Shown in pieces: positions 1 through 11,300 of a stretch of DNA of 64,000 nucleotides. How positions within the stretch are numbered: position 1 is the stretch's first letter; every line of letters starts with the position of its first letter. The position numbers and the translations under genes were made by a program. The DNA lies in contig SCFE01000120.1 of the NCBI GenBank assembly GCA_004352715.1, positions 1,484,940 through 1,548,939 on the forward strand, given 5' to 3'. The notes under the pieces are model-generated. The model saw only the letters and a program-made list of their open reading frames with translations. It did not search any database and had not been told where the DNA came from. Origin of the DNA: Hofstenia miamia. Its lineage: Eukaryota; Xenacoelomorpha; Acoela.

Positions 1-687
1 GCGCCTCATCACACTCATCTTGGAGTTCAACTTGCTGCAAACTTAAATTGGACTGGACATGTGTCTTTGCGTCTCCGCAAAGCTAATTCCTCGCTATTTG
101 CCCTTTTCCGTAATGTTCCTTTTAATACCTCGTCCGCTGTGAAACTCTCTTTGTTCAAGTCCATTCCTCGCGCCATTCTTCTCTACGCGTCTCCTTGTTG
201 GTGGCCTTCTCGTGCTTTGTTCCACTCCATGGAACGTTTCCAGAAACGCGCTTTCAAATGGATTTCCTCTTTGGACTATAAAGACGCTCTGCTGAAATTC
301 TCCACTCTCCCGCTGTCACTCTACTTCCATGCCTGTGATCTCCTTCTGTTCAATCGACTACTGACTCGCAAATTGGATCTTGATCCTTTTGATTTCATTA
401 AGTTCTCCAATTCCTGCTGCACTCGCTCTGATGATGTTGTCACCTTCTCCATTCGTCGTACAAAGAAACATCACACCCTTCACTCGTTTTTCAATCGTGC
501 TTGTACTGCTGCTAATTACATCTTGACTCGCAACCCTCCAACAGCGATTGATTTCTTTTCCCCACCACCGAGCTTCAAGAAATCTTTGATGGCTTTCCTC
601 TTTGCTGAGCCCTTCTCCGACTTCGCCTACTCTTCCATTTGCTCCTATTTCATCTCCTGTGACTGTCCTCGCTGCCGTAAAACTTGA
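1..687 (+). CDS. LINE reverse transcriptase, C-terminal part (5' partial)
   Basis: The frame is open from the first base, so the gene enters from outside the window. It encodes the end of a non-LTR retrotransposon polyprotein. Near the start is the late RT motif LGVQLAANLNWTGHV, and around residue 55 the post-RT block ILLYASPCWWPSRALF, typical of CR1/L2/Jockey-type elements (ILxYAxPxW). The C-terminus ends in a small Cys cluster, CDCPRCRKT, then TGA. The catalytic YxDD motif lies upstream of the window. The reading frame has no internal stop, so this copy is relatively young or well preserved. The clade is uncertain; CR1/L2-like is my best guess. Confidence 0.8.
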   Translation, partial: APHHTHLGVQLAANLNWTGHVSLRLRKANSSLFALFRNVPFNTSSAVKLSLFKSIPRAILLYASPCWWPSRALFHSMERFQKRAFKWISSLDYKDALLKFSTLPLSLYFHACDLLLFNRLLTRKLDLDPFDFIKFSNSCCTRSDDVVTFSIRRTKKHHTLHSFFNRACTAANYILTRNPPTAIDFFSPPPSFKKSLMAFLFAEPFSDFAYSSICSYFISCDCPRCRKT

Positions 688-760
688 CTTGTTTTTATTT
701 TCTGTTTGTGTATGCCTTCAGCGGCTAAATAAAGTCATTGATTATTATTATTATTATTAA
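1..760 (+). mobile_element. 3' end of a non-LTR retrotransposon (LINE), family A
   Basis: A short 3'UTR follows the RT stop codon. It contains GCGGCTAAATAAAGTCATT and then an (ATT)n tail at about 735-760, the usual microsatellite-like end of a LINE. The same 3' end (Cys-cluster codons, GGCTAAATAAAGTCATT and an ATT-rich tail) occurs in reverse orientation at 11131-11240, which shows that this is a dispersed family. Confidence 0.8.
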
Positions 761-1178
761 GTCTGACCCTGTTATACCTTTTAAGTTATACTATCATAAC
801 ATTGTATTGCTATTTTGTCTAGCATGACTTTCGGTAGTGTTAATAGATCGGCCCCCAAATTAATTGGCTTTACTGCAGATAACCGGGCCGTGTATTTAAG
901 AAGGCCTTGTCTTATCTTAAATGAATTCTATAATATAAAGCACTACAGGCCACCAAATTTCATGCTAGTACGCACACGCCCATAAAACTCATTGAACTAT
1001 TTTTTCACGACACTGTTCTACTCAGTCACATTTAAGTCTCTTGTCATCCAGAACTCCCTCAAATAGGGTTTGCAGGGCCAACAATGGTCCCGAGTAATGC
1101 TTATATTTAAAATTTATTATCGAAAACGAACCAATTTGAATGTTTCTGCAGTGTATGTTTTATAAAATGTACTTTTAA
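761..1178. other. Intergenic, nothing recognised
   Basis: About 420 bases of AT-rich sequence without a coding frame, repeat or RNA that I can identify. Confidence 0.5.
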
Positions 1179-1680
1179 TTGATTACCCAATATACTGAAG
1201 CCCAATACTCTGCATTTACGGAGCTAGAAACGACGGCTTGGTTTTGCCAACCCTTTTTCAAGGCTCGAAAAGAACGACTATCCATAACTGCTGAACTCTC
1301 AAAAGTTAGCCAAGCAGTTGCTGAAATCAAATCTGTGATCAAGAACGGACCTTCCAAAAATACCAACATACACAAAGCAAACAACAGCTACTCCCAACCT
1401 TCCTATGAAACACAAATCAAGATAGTTGGCATCTCTGAAAACGGTGAAAATTTTTCAAACGATAGGAAGTTTAAGGACAAGGAAACTATTGAAAAGGTGC
1501 TAACAGATCTTGGTGTTCCTGATACCAATATCGCTGACTGCTACCGACGTGGTAAATTTGATGAACAAAGAAAACACCCCTGATTGTTACCTTTTCCTCT
1601 GTCTGGGAAGCCCGCAAGGTCAAGAGCAACAGTTTATTTCTGCCAGGTCTGTAGTAAGCGGTATTGGGGCCAAACAACCT
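1179..1680 (+). pseudogene. LINE ORF1 fragment (RNA-binding type)
   Basis: A 134-codon frame with a short helical N-terminus (SKVSQAVAEIKSVIK) is followed by a block with the character of LINE ORF1 proteins. That block has the pattern IKIVGISENGE, then a helix KETIEKVLTDLGV, then DCYRRGKFDEQRKHP. It matches the RRM-like core of CR1/L2/Jockey ORF1 proteins, which reads (I/V)xGIxE...(L/I)YRxGR...KPRP. The frame stops at 1581-1583, and similarity appears to go on in another frame to about 1680, so it is frameshifted. There is no zinc knuckle and no RT downstream. It is a dead 5' fragment of a LINE, perhaps from a different family than the piece at 1-760. Confidence 0.6.
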
Positions 1681-2111
1681 TAGAATGACGGGTAACCACT
1701 CTTTCTTCTGTACAACAAAGCTTAAATCAAAATCAACATGTAAAAATAAAATTTGTTAATTTAATTTTGCTCTCAATAATATGCATTTCTGCTTAAATTT
1801 TTCATTGCTATGATAAACTCTCATAATCATAAACTGCAATTTAATAAACTCAATTTTTTCCAAGGAAATAGCAGTTTACAAATTTGTGTTTATTACGTCA
1901 GTATAAAAACGTCATTTGATTTTTCGTCATTTTTTAAATTTTTGTGTTGCGACACATTTCCGTAGATATCTTTCTATTAATAGTTATAGGCAACCTTAAA
2001 AAACTCGACCTCAAAATATAAACACTTTACCCGGAATTCAACTTACAAACTTTATTTCGTAATGCAATTAATTAACTTCGTTTAATTTTCTATCCTAGTA
2101 ACATTTTAAAA
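1681..2111 (+). promoter_or_regulatory. Upstream region of the C1orf87-like gene
   Basis: These are the 430 bases between the LINE relic and the gene's ATG. A TATAAAA at 1902-1908 is flanked by two CRE-like half sites (TACGTCA at 1894-1900 and ACGTCAT at 1909-1915). GTTATAGGCAAC at 1983-1994 resembles an RFX X-box: the right half GGCAAC fits RGYAAC and the left half is weak. The X-box-like site is 118 bases from the start codon. The promoter role is inferred. Confidence 0.35.
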
Positions 2112-2206
2112 ATGGCTGCCACTGCTCCTTACGGGAATGATATTCAGCCTAAGCATAAAGCAATAGTTAAAGCTGGAAATCTTCACTACGTTCCGTCATA
2201 CTCAAG
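2112..2206 (+). CDS. C1orf87: C1orf87-like gene, exon 1 (start codon)
   Basis: ATG at 2112 in the context AAAAATGGC. It encodes 31 codons plus two bases (MAATAPYGND...NLHYVPSYS). I end it before GTTTTT at 2207 because the phase (2) fits the exon 2 acceptor. The donor is weak. Reading through instead meets a stop at 2226. Confidence 0.6.
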
Positions 2207-2274
2207 GTTTTTTGAGAACCTAATATAATAAGATTTTGGTTATGTTATAGGATAGGATTTATGAACTAACTGAA

Positions 2275-2305
<31 letters not shown>

Positions 2306-5300
2306 TGCTTGATGAGATAAAAAAGTATATAAAAATGGTTAGATTAGTCCTTTTTATGTTGCGTGTATCGTGCAGGCATGTAATGCGAATATTTGCACAT
2401 TATTACGAAGTCTAAAATTTATGAATTTGTATTTCAATTACAAATTCTTTTCCTTCCGTAGCAATTAATAGTATTAGAAAATATATTCCTTTGTTAGTTA
2501 TTATGTATCTATTTCTTACACTTTCATTTAATTTATTTCAAACTATAATTAAATGATTGAATGTTTCCGAATTCTCATGATGAAGCATTGTCTATTCATT
2601 CACGCAAAGTTTTTTTTTGTATTGTATCTCATTGCTGTAATGAATGAAATTATATTTCCATTTCAACATTTTCCTACATAATTTCAGAATTATTGCTAAT
2701 TCAATAGCCCTTTTTTGTGAGCAATATTCATTTAATTAATGTGAATTTTGCGTAGCAGCTCAGGTTTACAAATTGGCGAGTCACTATTTGAATATATATT
2801 TGTTTACTTGAAATTTGTTAGCACAACATCACGTTCAACGTGTCCCAAAAATTTTTCGTCGTTTCATAATGCAAACAATATGTTTCGTCTAATAATGTGC
2901 TATACATTTAATTGCACACCACAGCTTCACTGAAGCAATGGAACTCTTTTTGTATTCTGGATTAGGTATAAAATTTGGCTGGTTCTGCAAAAGGAGACTA
3001 GGCATCATATGCCCCAAGAAACCTTAATCCCAATGCGGTTGATAATTTTTTATCAGGACCAAATCTCAAGATTACAACCAAGCTACATATAATGAGTTTG
3101 CCAAGGTAAATTTTGTCTTGAGATAAATATTTGAGATCTATCATGCTGTTAAAGCAGTTATATCAAATTGTGCAGCCATACGCAAGATATGTTCATCTTT
3201 CTTCAAATAGAAAGCTTTCGTAAATCAAATAATTTTTTTATTGTGAAGTAATATTTAAAATTCTTTCACTTAATATAATTGTACATTCTTAATCAATTTA
3301 TTTTACTCACGTTGTGAGTCTGCAAAGCAAAGTTGAAAAACAACAACTTTTTATCTCGTTACTCAGAAATATTTGTTGTCGTCAACTCAAAATATGTTTG
3401 CTATCACTCCTCGAAAGTGTACTCACAAACTTAACTTGAGATTTGACGAATTCGTCATCAGAGAAAGTAGAATATGGAAATTTTCTGCAATTTTCATTTT
3501 ACTTAAGGCTATTGGCAAGATCGACTTTCTGAAATTAACTTACTTGTAAGAGTTATTTTTTGAAATTACTGTTCTCATTTATAAGTTGTGCCAAATCTCG
3601 TATAGAGTGTGGCAATCTCACAAATCAGCTGTATAAAATTTTTATTGTTATGCTCCAGATATACCCAAATTCTACATTATGATTGCCAGTATACAATATC
3701 TTTGTTTCATCTATTGTAAAACTAAGGAAATTCGTCCACCTCCTTCTCAATTCTATTTCCTAAACTGAGAAGCTCACCGTATTACTAAAAAATTGAGTTA
3801 CCACTTAGGAATCAAAGTACTAAGCTGTTTTTCTCGAATGGCGAGGCAAGATTTAAGCAAAATGCTTTTAGTTCTTGCAATCTCAGCGGGTTCAGAAAAG
3901 TTGCGCAATTTCTGCATTTTTGTGTGAATATCTTTAGTTGCGGAAAGATTTTCCTTTAATATGTACTTTATAAACATGGATTTGAGGCATTCTTAAATGG
4001 ACCTTAGCTCTTTTTTTCAAACGATATAAGATTTTAGTTTACCAATCGTAATACAAACTCTGCAGGACTACAATGTTAATTCTGCTCAAAATTCGACAAT
4101 GATGTCAACGTATGTTTGCATTTTCATGTCAATAATCCTAATGCGATAGCAATTTATTTGGAATTCAAGTGATGACAGAATTCAAATTTTAATTTTCTTT
4201 GTTCAATAAGCACTTTTAGTCGAAATATGGGTTTTCTTTAATAATGAGGAAGTGAAATTCGACTTTGTTTAAGAATTTCAGCAGCACTATAACTCCTTTT
4301 ATCGATTAAACTGGTTTTAAGAAAATTTCAGCCATTTTTGTCACCCCAATTGAAGAATTTCATTTAACAAACTTTTTTTGATTTGTATTACCTATTTGAA
4401 TTAAGACATTTGGGAAAGCAGTTTTTTAATTTTATACTTCAGGAGAAAGTTAAATGAATACGGGTGGAATCCACTGACAACATCAGTTTTTTTACAATAG
4501 CCACAAGTTTTATTGATTCTAATAATGATTATGTTAGCTCTATTCCGCCTGGGTTTTTTGAGCTTCCCATGCCTAGAGAGAGAATTTCTTCCCTATCTAA
4601 CTTTGGATTGGATAATGATATTAAACAAAGATTCCTCATATCAGCACAACCAATTGGGAACACTCAGAAATTTGATGACACATCAAATCAACAATGTGGG
4701 GATTTTTTTAAATATATTAAATATTGGTTTTAACAGCTGGAAATGACGGAATGCAATAAAATTCATTCTTAGCCTATCAAATATATTTTTAACTTAGTTT
4801 ACGTACGTTCTTCATACTAACAACACTAAAACTTTTTTGCAAAACTTGGACAAGTATGCCTCTGTTAAATAACATTACCATTCATAAATTGAACGATATT
4901 TAGTTTTGCAGTGGATTGGGCTGAGAAATAAACCCTTCCATCATAGGAAGTGATTTGGAGTCCAACTGTATATATATATATATATATATATATAATCTTC
5001 AGTAATAATTCTATGGATACAGGCGCTTAAATAGTGGAGTAACATATGAAATATAATTTTGATGATTTCACTATACTGCTTTTATTGAAAGTCAATTACC
5101 TTCTGAAACCTAACTCGATTGCCCAGCATTTTACTACAAGAATTCTACCTACTATGATTTGAATTAGAAACACTGTGATCATAGAGCCAGGCTTATCGCG
5201 TATTATATGACTCATCATGACAACTTCAAATCCAAATGATTTAGAATAATGTACTTTGATTTCAATTATGAATGAATTCTTTAGATCACAGTTACAATAT

Positions 5301-8300
5301 AACATAAATTCTTTATAAATAAGTCTGTGATACTTAAGATTGTTGAACAATTTTGTTAATAGTTCAAAGTCGTGCATGTTTCACTCACTACTGATGAAAT
5401 CATTTGAGTTATCACCCTCAGATTTATTTACATTTTATCTTATTGCTTTGGGTATTTAACTTAAAAGGTAGATGAAAGCTGTGTTCTTCTATTCTTAGAA
5501 ATTATGTACAAATCTGTCAGCATTCTTTAAGGATTAGTTTAATAATAATCAAATTGAAAATGTATATATTTCTCTAAATGTTCTTAGAATTTTTAATTAC
5601 ATTGTTAGATAGATTTTCAATAAAATATTTTGTACTGTTATTTAATAGAAATTTTTTGATGTTTCTCAAATTATTTTATTTTCAATATCTTTACTCTAAG
5701 ATACATTTTCATTTATCTTGAAATCATAATTGATATTAACATGCTCACTAAGAATGGACAACATTATGTAGTATTGAAATTCTAATCTATGCAGGGAATT
5801 CACTCACTCCGAAAATCCAAATGTTCCTATGACTTCTCAAAACCCAGCACATTTTTAATTTCAAAATTTCATTGATTTTAGCAAGATTTTTGTTTTTGGG
5901 GGTTGTTGATTCTTCAAAATAATTAACAAAGTGGATTTAAATAAATGAGTAGACACATATTCCGATTTTTGAGAAAATTTTGTTATTTTTTATTGTTATA
6001 CTGTTATAAATGCACTACAAATTTGATGTAAAAATTGCTCTAAAAATTCAACATATTATTATGACAGTGTACTTTGAATGCACGTTGAATATTTGTATGA
6101 AATGTAATTGCTATTCAATAATGATGTCATCATACTTTCAGTAATTAGATTATGATGTTGAAGCCTCACCTAAGCTCTGTTAATTTTTCCAGGCATTAAT
6201 AGGCATGCAGAAATTACATCTGCATAAAGATATTTTGATGCCCTCTCAATATCAATTAGCTAAGAACAGAAATATATGCATTGCTTATGTATACGGATAT
6301 GTAGTAATTTGCAAATGTTAATATCTCATTTTCGAACTATGACATAACATTATTATATTCTTGAATTGAAGAACGTTATCCATATTTAGCTAGAATATTT
6401 TTCACATGGCACCGAATTTGAAATTGTGATGTCTTTTATTAAATTAATAAGATTAAAAATTTGGGCGAATATGTAATTTATGTTTTTACATATTTAGCCA
6501 AAGGCAGCGTACCTATGATGATAGAATCGGAAATAATCAACCGTGGATGGATAATGTTTCAAACATAAAACACCCTGATAATGAATATCCTTTACGCTGG
6601 AAAAGACAAAGTCCATTACCGCCCATTAAACATCAGCAAAATGGCGTTGTTACTAGACGCGAAACAGAACGTAAAGATGGCCAATATATGGACGGTGTGA
6701 CTTATGATCCACAAGAAATTAATGATGAAAGAGATTTCGGTGGAGCTATTCAGGTACATCTGAACATATTTATCCTCCAATATGTGTTTATAAAATCTGT
6801 ATGAAAACTTAATTTATGTATTCAATCTCCAGTGAAACCGCTACAGTTTTTTTTAGGATTTAGCAAGATTATAAGCAGTGTTTATAGCACCATCCTTTTG
6901 TGTGAATAAATTATTTATTGCTCTACCTCATTTTTCATGCATCATTAAATATTGTTTTTCTGCTTCTATATTTCATGATTACATTCATATAGACGCCCCA
7001 AGCATGTTTTTCTACTTCGCCTTAAATATCAACAAACAAAAGATGTTGTTTAGCACGTAGCTTTTCAATTATGTACATCACTGGATGCAGCACAAATAAT
7101 TGATCTCTTGAAAAATTAATATTTCAACCGTATTCTTGCTTTTAAACCGGCATTCTTAAAGCGGAGTTCAGTCGAAACTAAGCTTTCGTCTGAAATTGTC
7201 ATAATCAACATCCCATTACTTGCGTAACTGAAATGTACACGCGTTAAAATAAAGAAGTTCAATAAGTTAATACCACAATAAGCCCGAGTAGCAGTTAAGG
7301 GAACATAAACCAATGGAAAATTTATGCTTTCTAAATATGCGAAGAAATGTAAAATTTAAATACTAAAACTATTAAGAAAAATGCTCTAAGCAATATTTTC
7401 TATGAGTATCCGCATCAGTGGGAGTAAAACGAATTTTCGCCACTGAACCGCGCTATTCTGAAAGTAAAATGTTGCAATATCAATGTTGACTATTCGCGTA
7501 TTAAATTAGTTTGCAATTATAATTAAAAGCCGTGTTTACGTTTCTATGATGCAATATTTAGTGAATTTTTAACTTAGAAGCATTAAGATTTGTTTTAGAT
7601 TAAAAGAATGCTTGATGGGTATGATCGCAGCAATTTAAGGGCATTATATAGACAAATTACCTCAGAATTTGATTCAAAATTTTCAGACAAAATGGAGAGA
7701 ATTCATCTTTCAAAGATATTTGTCAGAAATAAAGTTCCATTGACAGCTCGAATAATGGATCAACTATTTGATAGATTCACCTACATGGGAGAACCTGAAT
7801 TCGTTAACTATAGCAAGCTGTTAGTATATCTAGACAAGATTTACACACTTGCGCAGTCGGGGGTAACAGATTACAGAGATTATCAGGTATTAAAAATATT
7901 ACTATTTGCACAATAAATAGTATTTTATATCTAATTGATTTTTTAATACTATTAATAGCAAAATATTTTTGTGAATATTCAAGATATAATTTTGAATGTT
8001 CACAGGATAGTAATTTTTTTCATTGTGAGTATAAAATGGATTATAGATTTTTTTGATTAGTTGAAAATTTTTTAATTCTTGTGGCCAAATATTGATGACT
8101 TCTCATTGCATTACTGACTAAATAAGGATTTTTTCAAATGAGCCCATCAATATTTCTGAAGTTTTTTTAAAACCTACAAAAAGAAAACCTTGCAGGCTAA
8201 ATTTTAATATATTGTTGGATTTTACACAGATTTTAAAATTATTAAAAATTTATTTCCAATCAAAAATAAGTAAAAATTGATGTTCAAATGAAAACCCAAG

Positions 8301-11300
8301 GTGTGAAAAATCAGAATAAATGAAAAAATACTTTATTCCTTAATTAAAACTAGAAACGCCACGATAGGTCAAAATGACCTATAAGCCTCTTTTGTTTGCT
8401 CATTATTCATCAACACTAATACTAGCAGGTATATTTACTTCCAATTTCGTTGATAATCTTACTGAATTTGCTATTAGTAGAAATTTAATTTCTACTCAAT
8501 AATTTCCGCATTTTAAACATCAGATGTAGATATATTCTCAAGGAGTGCTCGCTGTTCAAGTGTTAAATTGCGTACATTGCGATTCCTCATACACTCTTGG
8601 ATTACTTGTGACGTTATATTTAGTCCCAAGAAACACGTCAGATTTCCCCACCTGATCAAGTGGAGCACACAGCTGAAAATCTAGATCCATCACTACCAGA
8701 CTTATACGAAACTAACGACATAATCTTAAAAGATGCACATGAAAAAATTCGTCATGAAGATGTCAATGATTTAAAGTCGCGTTATCCCGGTTATTCCACT
8801 AAGTTTGAGTCATCCACAAACAATCCCAATAAAAAACTAACAAAGTAAATTTTTGTAATGATAGTAATGCGTTTTAACTCCTTTTGTACCGCTTTCTAAA
8901 TTCCTGCATTTTGCATCGTATTATAGTAATAAATTACAAAATGCTCAGTTGTGGATTTTCTCTATTTTTAAAAGAAACCAAGATAATTTTGCTTGTGTGT
9001 TGTCTGTGTAGAATATTCCAAATTCACCGAATCGTTCTTCATTATGTTATCCAAGATTCTTTTAAAATTTATGAAAAAATTCAATCATAAATGAAAATTC
9101 TCAAGTCAATTACTATTTTTCAGAGAAATTGGTACTGTCAGCAACTCAATCCTTTCGGGCATACCTCAAGGTATTCCAATTCCGCATTGCCTGGTAACTA
9201 TCAAGCTATATATATATATATATATATTAAGTGAAAATTTGTTTGGAGAGATAAAGCGACATTTATAACTGGGATGAAAGAACACCCTAAAGGCCACGTG
9301 AAATCTGAAATGTATTTTTATTACCATTAACCAGACAGAAAATGTTAATATTATAAATAAGACTAATATCACCAAAATCGCCGAAGCAATTATTATACAA
9401 GAATGCAACATCAATTTTATTTAGTAAACAATTGCATTATTTCAACATCTTTCATCTCTTCTAAAGCAATATTTAAATTTCCGCAATTTTATCAATGATG
9501 AAGCTATGATTATATTGCGAAACATGTTTTAAGACTAAATGTTTGAATTAAAAGTACAAACTTCTTTACTATCGACGCGTTTCAATGTTCTCATATGTCA
9601 TTTTCATGACGATTCATTCCTAAATGTTCCTTCTACTTCAAATTATGAACATTTAACAAAACCTAACAAATACACTCCACAATACTAATTTAAGGCAGGT
9701 GTCACACGTTTCATTTTTATTAATTGCTTTCGCAATGCACCTTCCATAAAATGCATTGCGACTGCTATTCAGAGGGTTGACACACGATCCCTTTTTGTCT
9801 GAATAGCGATGCAAAATAGTGGTACCAATGCAAGAAAATGGATCGTGTGGCAGGTCAAAATTGGGCCGTCTTCACAACGTCCCTCAGGTGACTTCATAAC
9901 AGCACCGTGACAGCTAATGGGTTTATCGAACCCTCCACTCATCACGGGCTCACCGGGTAACACGCTACAACATTTTTTGTTGTGAAATCGCGTACACAAG
10001 TTGATTATGTCCTTCAGTTGGAGTGATGAAGCTATGGAAGCTTTAGAAAATGAATTAGTCAATTATAAAACAATGTGTTAGCCAATCAGAAAGCTCCAAG
10101 TTGTTATGGACTTAATTTAACAGGGGTTGCAATTTTTGTTATGAAGGCAAGCGTTTTCAGGGATGATCGATAACAATTATCTCAGTAGCGTGCTCACCGT
10201 GTTGTTGTGAAGTAGCGATTCGTGCAGGGATGGAAATTGAGCGTGCACAATATTTTTCTCATGTTGATCAAAGAAGCGCCCCAAACCACAAAATTAATCA
10301 TTTACAGCCTTTAATCCTATAATATTTTGAAGAGAAACAAATCCGTTTTTTAATCATAAACATAGAAATGAGCATTGTTACAATAAAAGCAACAGCAACA
10401 CCTTCTTTAAATATATAATGTGTGGCGTCAAGCAATAAATATAATTCATAGAACCTTCGCTTAGAACACTAAATCTTTCAAAATGTGTGGGATCGTCAAA
10501 CCTTTTTTCAATTTTAATACATATAAAATAAACATAAGGCAAACACAAACAGTTGCTAGAAATTTGCGTAGTGCAAAATTACTAATACATGGAACTTTTC
10601 CCAAATAAAACTTTAAAGATTTTTCAAGTTCTTTCAAGTTCTTACAGGAATATTAAAAAATGTCACTATAATTAGAAAAAATTCATTTGGTTCTTTAAAG
10701 ATTTCCATTAGAGCACACGGTGTGGTAACTTTGTTTTCAAATTCCAAATTAATTATGTATTCCATTTATACATTGCATTGTATTCTGACAGCTTAAAGTG
10801 TCTCAACTTAAATTATAGCGAAAAAAAATATGTATATATATATATATATATATATATTTATGATGGGCAATCTTCAATAATATCATGTTTTAGGGGAACA
10901 GGTCCAATGTTATGCTTAAAAAAACAAACTAAATATTTTCTAATTTTATTGGCACTTTTAAAAATCATATAAGAACTCGAAAGAATTTGAAAGTATTTTA
11001 TAGTTTAAGGTGATACACTTATGTATGTATATATATATATAGGTATGTATGTCAGGGCTGTCAAAAGCAAAATGGATAGCGAGAACTACTAAGTGCAAAA
11101 GCCGGAAATTTGTGAAAAAAAGAATTGATTAACAATAATTATAATAATGAATGACTTTATTTAGCCGCCGAAGGCAGACACTGCAAAAAAATAAATACAA
11201 GTCAAATTTTACGGCAGCGAGAACAGTCGCTGGAGATCAAGTAGAAGCAGATGTAAGAGTAGGCAAAGTTGGCGAAGGGCTCAGCAAAGAGGAAAGGGAA

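Noticed and set aside
9769-10062. 97-codon minus-strand frame in the TIR transposon as a transposase
   Set aside because: No transposase motif is visible, and it starts within the terminal repeat region.
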